Source: DATARN01 sp963851105
Lineage (GTDB): Bacteria > Actinomycetota > Acidimicrobiia > Acidimicrobiales > Palsa-688
Direction of reading: 5' to 3'
Length of the DNA stretch: 64,000 nt
Assembly: GCA_963851105.1 (NCBI GenBank)
Contig: CAWKNP010000007.1
Location: 186,001-250,000, forward strand
The first letter of the stretch is position 1. Every line of letters begins with the position of its first letter. Positions 25,961 through 35,747 of this stretch are shown here, one piece after another. The translations under genes were made by a program, and so were the position numbers. Below the pieces are notes generated by a model. That model was not told the origin of the DNA. It worked only from the letters and a program-made list of their open reading frames with translations, and ran no database searches.

Positions 25961-26635
25961 TTAGTCAGGTGTCGGCACCGGTGGCGAGCTTGACTCCCCC
26001 AGCTGTTCTTCCAGCCACTCGCGAAGATTCGTGAGCTCTCGCCGCAGGTTAGCAGTCTCTGCTTCGAGGGCCAGGATCCGTTCGGCGAACGCGGCGGATT
26101 TCGTGGCCGGACCTTCCGAGGTGTCAGACAACTCGATCGGTCCCAGGAGGTGAATCCAGCGATCCTCCCGTTGCCCGGGGCGCCGCCCGATGAAGCTTAC
26201 GAGCGGGTCCGGTCGCCGGCCCAGGCGATCGAGGACCCCGGGCACGCCTCCGAGTTCACTGAGGTCGCCGTAGCGCTCGGTTCGGGCCACCAGCTCGGAT
26301 TCGGTCTGGGCCCCCCTCAACAGAAGGACAGCCAGCACGGCCAGCTCCGGCGGAGTGAGGGCCCAGACCTCGTCGAGGACGTGGCGGTACTTGGTGACGC
26401 GGGCGTGGGCCGGATAGACGATGCGGGTCAGCTTCTGTTCCCGCAGCGAGGTGAGCGCGGCGGTCACCGTGTCCTCCCGGTAGTTGACGACGGGGTCACG
26501 GTTGCTCGTCTGGTTGCACGCCGAGATGAGGGCGTTCATTGTCAGCGGATAGTTCTCCGGGGTGGTGGCCGCCTTCTCGAGCAGGCTGCCCAGAACCCGT
26601 TGTTCCTCGCCGGTGAGCTCCACCGGGCGCAGCAT
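25961..26635 (-). CDS. YceH family (DUF480) protein
   Basis: A 224-residue protein with the characteristic start LRPVELTGEEQRVLGSLLEK and NYPLTMNALISACNQTSNRD (about residues 28-47), then VWALTPPELAVLAVLLLRG (second winged-helix). It closes with a coiled-coil segment (ERILALEAETANLRRELTNL). The tandem winged-helix fold of YceH proteins is known; the function is not. It is convergent to nothing close and lies upstream of acnA in the opposite direction. Confidence 0.92.
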   Translation of the reverse strand: MLRPVELTGEEQRVLGSLLEKAATTPENYPLTMNALISACNQTSNRDPVVNYREDTVTAALTSLREQKLTRIVYPAHARVTKYRHVLDEVWALTPPELAVLAVLLLRGAQTESELVARTERYGDLSELGGVPGVLDRLGRRPDPLVSFIGRRPGQREDRWIHLLGPIELSDTSEGPATKSAAFAERILALEAETANLRRELTNLREWLEEQLGESSSPPVPTPD

Positions 26636-26720
26636 ACGGGCGGCGCGGCTCCGGGCTCATGTGGCTGCCCGAGCCGTATGATGCGACGCTCCGGGTGATC
26701 GATACGAAGAGGAGATTCCC

Positions 26721-29621
26721 GTGGCCAGCCAGCACAACAGCTTCGGTGCTCGCTCAGTGTTCGTCGCGCCCGACGGTCGCACGCTCACCGCCTTCCGGCT
26801 GGACCGATTGAGCCTTTCGGGAGATATCGGCAGGCTCCCCTTTTCCCTGAAGATCCTTCTCGAGAATTTGTTGCGGCACGAAGGGGGCGCGGCGGTGACC
26901 GCAGCCGATGTCGAGGCACTGACCCGCTGGGACGCGGCCGCGGAACCGTCGCAGGAGATCAGCTTCTCCCCGGCTCGGATCCTGCTGCAGGACTTCACCG
27001 GGGTCCCGGCGGTGGTGGACCTGGCCGCCATGCGCGACGCCATGGCCGCCATGGGCGGCGACGCCAACCTGGTGAACCCCCTCGTCCCCGCCGAACTGGT
27101 CATCGATCACTCGGTTGTCGCCGACATCGCAGGGGTTCCCGAGGCGTTCGCCCACAACGCCGCCCTCGAATTCGACCGTAACCGGGAGCGCTACCAGTTC
27201 CTCCGGTGGGGCCAAGGGGTCTTCGACAACTTCAAGGTGGTGCCGCCCGATACTGGAATCTGCCACCAGGTCAACCTGGAGTACCTGGCCCGGGTGGTCT
27301 TCGTCGATGACGAGGCAGGCGCCGTCTATCCCGACACACTGGTCGGCACCGACTCCCACACGACCATGGTCAACGGCCTCGGCGTGCTCGGCTGGGGCGT
27401 GGGCGGTATCGAGGCCGAGGCCGCAATGCTCGGCCAACCGATGTCGATGCTCGTCCCCCGCGTCGTCGGCTTGAAGCTGAGCGGCGCGTTACCCGAGGGC
27501 TCCACCGCCACCGATCTCGTGCTCACCGTGACCCAGCTCCTGCGCCACCACGGTGTCGTGGGCAAATTCGTGGAGTTCTACGGCGAGGGCCTGGCGTCGG
27601 TACCGCTCGCCAACCGGGCGACCATCGGCAACATGTCGCCGGAATACGGCTCCACCTGCGCCATCTTCCCCATCGATGACGAAACTCTCCGCTACCTGAC
27701 TTTCACGGGCCGGTCCCCGGACCACGTCGCCCTGGTCGAGGCCTACGCCAAGGAGCAGGGGCTATGGCACGACCCGACCCACGAGGCCGACTACTCAGAG
27801 CGCCTCGAGCTCGACCTGTCCACGGTGGAGCCCAGCCTGGCCGGGCCGAAGCGGCCCCAGGACCGGGTGCCGGTCCACGCCGCCAAGGCGATGTTCCGCC
27901 ACGCCCTGGTAACCGCGCTGCCTGAGGCCCGCCCGGCGGCAACGCCGGCTACCGATCGGGGGTCGGGACCCCACAACGCCGCCCGGCCGGCGTCGGTCCG
28001 CGACGGCACCACCGACGAGGCACTGGCAGAGACGTTCCCCGCCAGCGACGCGACCTCGCCGGGTGGCGCGCTCGAAAGCGACGGTGACGGTGACAGTGAC
28101 GTTGACAGTGGCGCCGGCGACGATGACGCCGGCGCGTCCGGCGCCGGCGAACGGCTGCGCAACCCGGTGCCCGTCACGCTCGCCAGTGGGTCCTCGTTCG
28201 ACCTCGACCATGGCGCCGTGGTGATCGCGGCCATCACCAGCTGCACCAACACGTCCAACCCTTCGGTCATGATCGCCGCCGGCCTCCTGGCCAAGAACGC
28301 GGTCGAGCGGGGGCTGACCACCCAGCCCTGGGTCAAGACGTCGCTGGCGCCGGGATCCAAGGTCGTCATCGACTACTACGAGCGCTCCGGGCTCCTGCCG
28401 TACCTGGAAAAGCTGGGTTTCAACCTGGTCGGCTTCGGCTGCACCACCTGCATCGGCAACTCAGGGCCCCTGGCGCCGGAGATCAGCCAGGCGATCGACA
28501 ATGGCGACCTGGCCGTGGTCGCCGTGCTGTCCGGCAACCGCAACTTCGAGGGCCGCATCAACCCCGACGTCCGTATGAATTACCTGGCGTCTCCACCGCT
28601 GGTGGTCGCCTATGCCCTGGCGGGCACGATGGACGTCGACCTGCGCAGCGAGCCTCTCGGCGTCGGCGGCGACGGGACGGCGGTGTTCCTTGGCGACATC
28701 TGGCCGTCGGCGCACGACGTGGCCCGGGTGGTCTCCGACGCCATTGCCTCCGACATGTTCCGGAAGAGCTACAGCGAGGTCTTTTCCGGCGACGACAACT
28801 GGAACGGGCTCGCGGTGGCGACGGGGCAGCGATTCGAGTGGGATGACGCTTCGACCTACGTCCGCAACCCCCCGTACTTCGAAGGTATGACCACCACGCC
28901 CGCCGCCATCGCCGACATCCGCGGCGCCCGGGTCCTGGCCAAGTTGGGCGACAGCGTCACGACCGACCACATCTCTCCGGCGGGCAACATCCGCCGCTCC
29001 AGCCCCGCCGGCCGGTGGCTCGAGGAACACGGCGTCAGGCCCGGTGACTTCAACTCCTACGGGGCGCGGCGGGGCAACCACGAGGTCATGATCCGGGGCA
29101 CCTTCGCCAACATTCGCCTCCGCAACCAGCTGGCCCCGGGCACCGAGGGGGGCATCACCCGCTACCTCCCCGGTGGCGAGGAGATGACGATCTACGACGC
29201 CGCCATGGCCTACGCCCGCGACGGGGTCCCCCTCGTGGTGCTGGCCGGCAAGGAGTACGGGTCGGGCTCGTCGCGGGACTGGGCGGCCAAGGGCACCCTG
29301 CTGCTCGGGGTGCGGGCGGTGCTGGCCGAGAGCTTCGAGCGCATCCACCGGTCGAACCTGGTGGGCATGGGCGTGCTGCCGCTGCAGTTCATAGGAGAGA
29401 CCGCCGAGTCGCTGTCCCTGACCGGCGACGAGGTCTTCGACATCACCGGCCTCGAATCCCTGGGGGCCGGCGAAGCCATGCCGAACGAGCTCGACGTGCG
29501 CGCCGACGGGCGGGAGTTTCGGGTCCGGTTGCGCATCGACACACCGATGGAGCAGGCCTATTACCGCCACGGCGGGATCCTGCCCTACGTGCTGCGCCAG
29601 CTCATGGCTCGTTCCTCCTGA
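26721..29621 (+). CDS. acnA: Aconitate hydratase A
   Basis: A 966-residue enzyme of the TCA cycle that interconverts citrate and isocitrate. The [4Fe-4S] ligands lie in ITSCTNTSNPSVMIAAGLLA (about residue 505) and in GFGCTTCIGNSGPLAPEISQ (about 572). The swivel domain has DSVTTDHISPAGNI and GSGSSRDWAAKGTLLLGVRA. Between residues 400 and 485 lies a low-complexity insert rich in Asp, Gly, Ser and Ala, including TDEALAETFPASDATSPGG. That motif also occurs as a small independent protein in actinobacteria. The start is a GTG after GAGGAGA. It would feed reducing power and glyoxylate/TCA carbon to the cell. Confidence 0.96.
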   Translation: MASQHNSFGARSVFVAPDGRTLTAFRLDRLSLSGDIGRLPFSLKILLENLLRHEGGAAVTAADVEALTRWDAAAEPSQEISFSPARILLQDFTGVPAVVDLAAMRDAMAAMGGDANLVNPLVPAELVIDHSVVADIAGVPEAFAHNAALEFDRNRERYQFLRWGQGVFDNFKVVPPDTGICHQVNLEYLARVVFVDDEAGAVYPDTLVGTDSHTTMVNGLGVLGWGVGGIEAEAAMLGQPMSMLVPRVVGLKLSGALPEGSTATDLVLTVTQLLRHHGVVGKFVEFYGEGLASVPLANRATIGNMSPEYGSTCAIFPIDDETLRYLTFTGRSPDHVALVEAYAKEQGLWHDPTHEADYSERLELDLSTVEPSLAGPKRPQDRVPVHAAKAMFRHALVTALPEARPAATPATDRGSGPHNAARPASVRDGTTDEALAETFPASDATSPGGALESDGDGDSDVDSGAGDDDAGASGAGERLRNPVPVTLASGSSFDLDHGAVVIAAITSCTNTSNPSVMIAAGLLAKNAVERGLTTQPWVKTSLAPGSKVVIDYYERSGLLPYLEKLGFNLVGFGCTTCIGNSGPLAPEISQAIDNGDLAVVAVLSGNRNFEGRINPDVRMNYLASPPLVVAYALAGTMDVDLRSEPLGVGGDGTAVFLGDIWPSAHDVARVVSDAIASDMFRKSYSEVFSGDDNWNGLAVATGQRFEWDDASTYVRNPPYFEGMTTTPAAIADIRGARVLAKLGDSVTTDHISPAGNIRRSSPAGRWLEEHGVRPGDFNSYGARRGNHEVMIRGTFANIRLRNQLAPGTEGGITRYLPGGEEMTIYDAAMAYARDGVPLVVLAGKEYGSGSSRDWAAKGTLLLGVRAVLAESFERIHRSNLVGMGVLPLQFIGETAESLSLTGDEVFDITGLESLGAGEAMPNELDVRADGREFRVRLRIDTPMEQAYYRHGGILPYVLRQLMARSS

Positions 29622-29656
29622 GCAGACCGGGGAAAAGGGCGTAGCGTCTTTCGGCG

Positions 29657-31045
29657 GTGGGTACCGCGGCAGCATTCTTCGACCTCGACCGAACCCTGCT
29701 GCGAGGAGGAAGCGGGCCCGCGCTGGCCGAAGCCCTACGCCAAGCAGGAGCAGTGCCGAGCCGGTCCATCCCCGGGCAGAGTCTGATCTACAAGGCCTAC
29801 GACCGCTTCGGCGAATCGCTGACCGGGATCGCACTGGCCCGGGCGGCGGCCGCCGCCCTGCGGGGCCGGCCCCGGGCGGCGGTGCTGGAGGCGGCGGAGT
29901 CGGCCACCGACGACCTTGTCAGGATCGTTGCGCCCTATGCCCTGGCCCTCATCGAGGAACACCACCAGGCGGGCCGGCCGGTCGTGCTGGCAACGACGAC
30001 TCCGCGGGACTTCATCGAGCCGCTGGCCCGGCGTCTCGAGCTCGACGATGTCATCGCCACCCGCTATCAGGTGGCAGTCGACGGCCAGGGCAACGAGCGT
30101 TACACGGGCCGCCTCGACGGGGCGTTCGTGTGGGCGGCCGGCAAATTGACCGCCGTGCGCTGGTGGGCGGCCGAACACGGGATCGAGCTGTCGGACAGCT
30201 GGGCCTATTCCGACAGCGTGTACGACGTCCCTCTACTGTCGGCGGTCGGCCATCCGGTGGCGGTGAATGCCGACCCCCGTCTGGCGATCTACTCCACCGT
30301 GCGGCGCTGGCCGCAGATACATCTCGACGCCCCGCCTGGGGTGCCCAAGTTGATCGGCTTGGAGCCCTTCGACGTCGTCAAGGCATTCGTCCGTGCCGAG
30401 GCGTTCCCCTACGCCCGCTTCGACATCGCGGGGACCGATCACATTCCCCGCCAGGGCCCGGCCATCGTGGTCGCAAATCACCGGAGCTACTTCGACGCCA
30501 TCGCCCTCGGGCTCACCGTGATGCGGGCCGGCCGGCTGCCGCGGAGCCTGGCCAAGAAGGAGATCTTCGATGCCCCCGTCCTCGGTCAGCTTGCCAAGGT
30601 GATGGGCCAGATCATGGTCGACCGGGAGGGGGCCGGGGGCGCTGCCCTGGCCCAGGCCATCCACGCCGTGCGCGGTGGCGAGGTCGTCGTGATCCTCCCG
30701 CAGGCCACAATTCCGAGGGGCGACGCCTTTTTTTCCCCGAAGTTGGAGGGCAAGACCGGTGCCGCCCGATTGGCCGCCGAGACCGGGGCGCCCGTCATCC
30801 CGATCGGGATCTGGGGCACCGAGAAGGTGTGGCCCCGATCGGCCCGCCTGCCCAATGTCACCAATATCCTCAACCCGCCGAAGGTGCGCGTCCGTGTCGG
30901 GCCCCCCGTGAGGGGCCTGACAGGCGATCCTGTGGCTGACACCGCCAAGATCATGAAGGCGATCAGCGCCCAGTTGCCCCCCGATGCCCGCAAGGCCCAC
31001 AAGCCGAGCGACGACGAGCTGCGCAAGGCCAAACCGGCGTCGTAG
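29657..31045 (+). CDS. HAD-IB phosphatase / acylglycerolphosphate acyltransferase fusion
   Basis: A 462-residue two-domain protein. The N-terminal HAD-IB domain has the nucleophile motif DLDRT in AAAFFDLDRTLLRGGSGPAL (residues 8-12) and SDSVYDVPLLSAVGHPVAVN (about 190-210). The C-terminal PlsC-like acyltransferase domain has NHRSYFDAIALGLTV (HX4D) and ILPQATIPRGDAFFSPKLEG. Fusions of SerB-like HAD and PlsC occur in mycobacteria and relatives, where the protein acts in phospholipid synthesis. The N-terminal Ala-rich start is short. It lies 36 bases after acnA but is probably independent. Confidence 0.88.
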   Translation: MGTAAAFFDLDRTLLRGGSGPALAEALRQAGAVPSRSIPGQSLIYKAYDRFGESLTGIALARAAAAALRGRPRAAVLEAAESATDDLVRIVAPYALALIEEHHQAGRPVVLATTTPRDFIEPLARRLELDDVIATRYQVAVDGQGNERYTGRLDGAFVWAAGKLTAVRWWAAEHGIELSDSWAYSDSVYDVPLLSAVGHPVAVNADPRLAIYSTVRRWPQIHLDAPPGVPKLIGLEPFDVVKAFVRAEAFPYARFDIAGTDHIPRQGPAIVVANHRSYFDAIALGLTVMRAGRLPRSLAKKEIFDAPVLGQLAKVMGQIMVDREGAGGAALAQAIHAVRGGEVVVILPQATIPRGDAFFSPKLEGKTGAARLAAETGAPVIPIGIWGTEKVWPRSARLPNVTNILNPPKVRVRVGPPVRGLTGDPVADTAKIMKAISAQLPPDARKAHKPSDDELRKAKPAS

Positions 31046-31064
31046 CGCCCAGCCGGGGCCGCAG

Positions 31065-34000
31065 CTATGCGCCCCCCACCCGGCTAACCGTCTGGGCTTC
31101 CAGGCGCTTGACCCGGCCGAGGGGTACCACGTGCCAGAAGGCGTCGGCCGTCTCCGACCAGTCCTCGAGCAGGCGGGAGGCCCGGCGAGAGGCAGTGAGC
31201 TCGTAATGCTGCTCGATGAGCCACCGCAGCTCCTGCTCGGCGACCGAGTCCAGCCGGACGGCTTCGACCAGGGCGGGGTTGACCAGTCCCGTCGCTCGGT
31301 GGTCGGGGTCCCACAAGTAGACGCTGCCGCCGGTCATGCCCGCCCCGATGTTGTAGCCGACGGGGCCGAGGACGACGACGGTGCCGCCCGTCATGTACTC
31401 GCAGCAGTGGTCGCCGGTGCCCTCGACGACGGCGGTGGCGCCGGAGTTGCGCACTGCGAATCGCTCGCCGACAGAACCGGCAATCCAGACCTTGCCGCCG
31501 GTGGCGCCGTAGAGGCAGGTGTTGCCCGCCAGGACGGGGTCGCCGGCATCGTCGGCGGGCGGGCGGATGACGATGCGGCCGCCGCCCATGCCTTTGCCCA
31601 CGTAGTCGTTGGCCTCGCCGACCAGGTCGAGCCAGATCCCGTCGGTGATGAAGGCCCCGAAGCTCTGCCCCGCCTCGCCGTCGAGGCGCACCCGGACGCC
31701 GCCGCGCGGGGTGGCGGTGCCGAACTCCAGCGCCAGGGCGCCCCCGAGGGCGGCACCGATGGTGCGGTCGCGGTTGGTGATGCGGTACGACAGTTCGAAC
31801 CGCTCCCCGTCCCACACGCCGCGGTACGCGTCGGCCAGCAACTGATCACCGAGCGACGAACGCGACCGTTGGATGGCGACGCCCGACACGTACCGGCGCG
31901 CCGTGTCCGGGTCGGCCGGTGGGACCAGCAGCGGGGACAGGTCGAGGCTGTCGGCGCGGGCGTCGCCCACCGTCTTCTGGCGGAGGCACTCCACCCGGCC
32001 CACCGCCTCGTCGACCGAGCGCATCCCGAGTGTCGCCAGGTGCTGGCGGACCTCCTCGGCCACGAACAACAGGTACGAGGCCACCCCCTCGGCCGTCCCC
32101 GCGAACTTGGCTCGGAGGTGGGGCCGCTGGGTGGCGATGCCCGTCGTGCACGTGTCCTTGTGGCAGGCCCGAAGCATGACGCAACCCTCGGCGATCATGG
32201 CGGCGGTCCCGAAGGAGTACTCGTCGGCGCCGAGGAGGGCGGCGATGATGATGTCGCGCCCGGTCATGAGGCCGCCATCGACGCGAAGGCGGACCCGGTC
32301 GCGCAACCCGTTGTCGACCAGCGCCGACTGGGTATCGGCCAGGCCGAGCTCCCAGGGCATGCCGGCGTGCTTGATGGACGACAGCGGCGAGGCTCCGGTG
32401 CCACCGTTGGCCCCGCTGATCTGGACCACTTCGGCGAGGGCTTTCACGACGCCGGCGGCAATGGTGCCCACCCCGTCCTCGGCGACCAGTTTGACCGACA
32501 CGTCGGCGAAGGCATTGATCTGCTTCAGGTCGAAGATCAGCTGAGCCAGGTCCTCGATGGAGTAGATGTCGTGGTGCGGCGGCGGCGAGATGAGCGTCAC
32601 CCCCGGTTGGGTATGGCGGAGGCGGGCGATCTCGTCGCTGACCTTGTGTCCCGGAAGCTGGCCGCCCTCACCCGGCTTGGACCCCTGCGCCACCTTGATC
32701 TGCAGCTCGTCGGCGAAGGCCAGGTATTGCGGCGTCACGCCGAAGCGGCCCGAGGCGATCTGCTTGATCTTGCTGTTCTTGTCACCGGTCGGCTGGCCCC
32801 GGGTGCCGAAACGATAGGTGGCCTCGCCCCCCTCGCCGCAGTTGGACCGTCCGCCGATGAGGTTCATGGCCTCGGCCAGGGTCTCGTGGGCTTCCGCGGA
32901 CAGCGAGCCGTGGCTCATTGCTCCCGTCGAGAACCGCTGGGCGATGACCGTGGCCGGCTCCACTTCCTCGATCGGCACGGGTTCGTCGGCGGGAACGAGC
33001 TCCAGGAGGTCGCGGACCTCCGTCGGGGCCCGCCCGTTCACCAGCTTGCAGAACGCCTCGTAGAGGGATGTGTTGCCCTCCGCAATCGCCCGCTGGAGGA
33101 GCTTGGCCGCGATCGGGCCGCCGTCGCCGCTCAGGCCGCCGCGGGAGTCGCGGCGGCCGTTGGTGGCGCTGGTGGGCACGAAGTCGTTGGCCTCGCCGCC
33201 GGTGCGGCTCATGCTCACGGCCTGGATCGAATCGATGACCGACTTGTTGTGGGTGTGGTACTCGCCGCCGCGCTTGAGATCCCGGTAGTAGCCCGGGTTT
33301 TCCAGCGGCGGTGCCGTCTCCGCTCCCCAGCCGGCGGCGGCGTGGCGGATCAACAAGTCGGCGCCGAGCTCGTCGAATCCGATGCCGTCGATCACCGAGG
33401 GCATTCCCGTAAAGCAGCAGGCGATCACCTCGTGGCCGAGGCCGATGGCCTCGAAGATCTGGGCGCCGCGGTAGGAGTCGATCGTCGCGATGCCCATCTT
33501 GGACAGGATCTTGAGGACGCCGTCTTCGACCGCGACCTGGAAACGCTCCTGGGCTTCGGGGGCCGACAGATCGGAGTCCTCGGACGCGTCGGCGTCGGCG
33601 GCGACGGTCTCGAGGGCCAGTTGCGGGCAAACCGCGTCGGCACCGCATCCGAGGAGGCAGGCGACGCCATGGACGTCACGGGTGTCGTCGGCGACGACGA
33701 TCAGGCTGGCCTGCATCCGCAGGCCAGTGGCAATCAGGTGGTGGTGGATCGCGCCCGTCGCCAGCAGCGACGGCACCGGCACCTGCGTCGGGCTGACGCC
33801 GGAGTCGTCGATCAGCAGCAAGGCGGCGCCCATGGCGACGGCGCGGGCGGCTTCCACGCGGAGGCGATCGAGGGCAGCGGCGAGGCCGCCCGGTCCTTCG
33901 GCCGCGGTGAAGGTGGCGTCGAGGCGCATGGCGGGGAACGCGGCGGTGGCGGGGTTGGTGAACGCGGTGACGGCGGAGGGGAAGAGGAAGAAGGTGTCGA

Positions 34001-35597
34001 GTTCGACGAGCTGGGTCGCTTCGGCGGCTTCGGACAACAGTGGGTGGCGGGGTCCCAGCAGGGTGCGCAGGCTCATCACCAACCGCTCCCGGAGGTGATC
34101 GATGGCGGGGTTGGTGACCTGGGCAAAGCGCTGGCGGAGGTAGTGATGGATCGGGCGGGGCCGGCCCGCCAATGGGGGCAGGGGAGTGTCGTCACCCATC
34201 GAGAACGTCGGTTCTTTGGCGTCGGTCGCCATCGGCTTGACCATCATCCGCAACTCCTCGATGGTGTAGCCGTGGGTCGACTGGCGGCGCGCCAGGGATG
34301 CCGCCGCCGGGGTCTCCTGGACCGGTTCCCCGTTGTCCAGATGGCGGAGGCCCTCGGCCGTCCAGTGTCCATAGGGTGCCGCCGCCGCGATGCGGACCTT
34401 GCAGTCCTTGTCCTCGAGGGCGCCCCGGCTGGGGTCGACAAAGAGCATCTGGCCCGGTCCTAGCCGGCCCCGGCGGACGGTCCCATGCCCGTGAACGTCG
34501 ACTGCGCCCGCCTCCGAGCAGGCCGCGACGAAGCCGTCCTCGCAGATGGCGTAGCGGACAGGGCGCAGCCCGTTGCGGTCGAGGGCGGCGCCGACACCGA
34601 TGCCGTCGGTGAAGATCAGCCCCGCAGGACCGTCCCACGGCTCGACCAGCGACGAGTGGTAGCGGTAGAAGCAGCGCACCTCGGGGTCGAGGTCGCGTGC
34701 CCCCTCCCAGGCTTCGGGGACGAGCATGGCGACGGCGTGGCGGATGTCGCGGCCGCCGCGCACCAGCAGCTCGACGGCACTGTCGAGTTGGCCGCTGTCG
34801 GAGTCCGACGGGTGAAGGACCGGATGGAACAGCTCCTCGTCGCCCAGACCCGCCTCGACGGTGCCGAGCACGGCGCGGCCCTGCATCCGGCCGACGTTGC
34901 CCGCGATGGCGTTGATCTCGCCGTTGTGGCAGAGGGTCCGGAAGGGCTGGGCTCGTTCCCAGGTCGGGAGGGTGTTGGTCGAGAACCGCTGGTGGAAGAT
35001 GGCGAAGTGGCCGACGACGTCGGGATCGGCGAGATCGACGTAGAACGCGGCCAGGGCGTTGGCGGCCACCAAGCCCTTGTAGACGACAGTCCGGAACGAG
35101 CAGCTGGCGACGTAGACCCGTGCCAGGTCGGGTTCCTTCGCGATACGGCGCCGGAGCCGGAAGGCGGCCCGCTCCTGGCCGCTCGACTCCGGCGAGGAGA
35201 GAATGGCCTGCAGGAACTGCGGCTGGCTGTCCCGGGCCCGATCGCCCAGCTGGCTTTGATCGGTTGGCGGTTCCCGCCACTCCTCGACTGTCAGGCCTTC
35301 GAGGGCGGCCAGCGCCTCGATCCGGGCGCGGGGATCATCGGCGGCCCGCACGAACAAGTTGGCCACCCCGCGGCCGGGGCCGAAGATCGCCGTGGGGATG
35401 GGGAACAGAAGTCCGGCACCGTCGCCGGTGCGGGCATCGGCAGCCACCGCGCCGCGGTGGATGACGCACGCCAAGCCGTTCAGGGCGGCGTCGATGATGC
35501 TCCGCGAAGGGCGACCGTGGGCGTCGGCGACGAAGCCAATGCCGCAGGCGTCGCGTTCGCGGTCGGGTCGCGTCACAGTGGAGGACAGAGGGCGCAT
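31065..35597 (-). CDS. gltB: Glutamate synthase, large (alpha) subunit
   Basis: A 1510-residue NADPH-type GOGAT alpha subunit that transfers the amide of glutamine to 2-oxoglutarate. The N-terminal nucleophile Cys18 follows a 17-residue propeptide (ERDACGIGFVADAHGR). The FMN-binding domain has GDNTPIPP-like elements and GEGGQLPGHKVSDEIARLRH (about 970). The [3Fe-4S] cluster Cys residues are in CVMLRACHKDTCTTGIATQR (about 1140). The C-terminal GXGXG domain includes NRDRTIGAALGGALALEFGT. The partner gltD is not adjacent. A longer frame on the opposite strand is a shadow. Confidence 0.96.
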   Translation of the reverse strand: MRPLSSTVTRPDRERDACGIGFVADAHGRPSRSIIDAALNGLACVIHRGAVAADARTGDGAGLLFPIPTAIFGPGRGVANLFVRAADDPRARIEALAALEGLTVEEWREPPTDQSQLGDRARDSQPQFLQAILSSPESSGQERAAFRLRRRIAKEPDLARVYVASCSFRTVVYKGLVAANALAAFYVDLADPDVVGHFAIFHQRFSTNTLPTWERAQPFRTLCHNGEINAIAGNVGRMQGRAVLGTVEAGLGDEELFHPVLHPSDSDSGQLDSAVELLVRGGRDIRHAVAMLVPEAWEGARDLDPEVRCFYRYHSSLVEPWDGPAGLIFTDGIGVGAALDRNGLRPVRYAICEDGFVAACSEAGAVDVHGHGTVRRGRLGPGQMLFVDPSRGALEDKDCKVRIAAAAPYGHWTAEGLRHLDNGEPVQETPAAASLARRQSTHGYTIEELRMMVKPMATDAKEPTFSMGDDTPLPPLAGRPRPIHHYLRQRFAQVTNPAIDHLRERLVMSLRTLLGPRHPLLSEAAEATQLVELDTFFLFPSAVTAFTNPATAAFPAMRLDATFTAAEGPGGLAAALDRLRVEAARAVAMGAALLLIDDSGVSPTQVPVPSLLATGAIHHHLIATGLRMQASLIVVADDTRDVHGVACLLGCGADAVCPQLALETVAADADASEDSDLSAPEAQERFQVAVEDGVLKILSKMGIATIDSYRGAQIFEAIGLGHEVIACCFTGMPSVIDGIGFDELGADLLIRHAAAGWGAETAPPLENPGYYRDLKRGGEYHTHNKSVIDSIQAVSMSRTGGEANDFVPTSATNGRRDSRGGLSGDGGPIAAKLLQRAIAEGNTSLYEAFCKLVNGRAPTEVRDLLELVPADEPVPIEEVEPATVIAQRFSTGAMSHGSLSAEAHETLAEAMNLIGGRSNCGEGGEATYRFGTRGQPTGDKNSKIKQIASGRFGVTPQYLAFADELQIKVAQGSKPGEGGQLPGHKVSDEIARLRHTQPGVTLISPPPHHDIYSIEDLAQLIFDLKQINAFADVSVKLVAEDGVGTIAAGVVKALAEVVQISGANGGTGASPLSSIKHAGMPWELGLADTQSALVDNGLRDRVRLRVDGGLMTGRDIIIAALLGADEYSFGTAAMIAEGCVMLRACHKDTCTTGIATQRPHLRAKFAGTAEGVASYLLFVAEEVRQHLATLGMRSVDEAVGRVECLRQKTVGDARADSLDLSPLLVPPADPDTARRYVSGVAIQRSRSSLGDQLLADAYRGVWDGERFELSYRITNRDRTIGAALGGALALEFGTATPRGGVRVRLDGEAGQSFGAFITDGIWLDLVGEANDYVGKGMGGGRIVIRPPADDAGDPVLAGNTCLYGATGGKVWIAGSVGERFAVRNSGATAVVEGTGDHCCEYMTGGTVVVLGPVGYNIGAGMTGGSVYLWDPDHRATGLVNPALVEAVRLDSVAEQELRWLIEQHYELTASRRASRLLEDWSETADAFWHVVPLGRVKRLEAQTVSRVGGA

Positions 35598-35747
35598 TTG
35601 GATGGGCTCCTACTCGAGGTGGACTATCGCCTGACCGGACTTCCCCGTTGAAGGGGAGGCCGCGCTGCCACCCATCCCGGTCCTGGAACAAGGGCCAATC
35701 TAGCAAGCAACCGCTAGCGTTCCCTCCAATTGGGAAGCGAGGCAACG

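Noticed and set aside
30984..34463. Very long forward frame (about 1159 codons) opposite gltB
   Set aside because: It is the mirror of gltB in high-GC DNA; its sequence is His/Val/Gly/Arg-rich without domains, whereas gltB has all family motifs.
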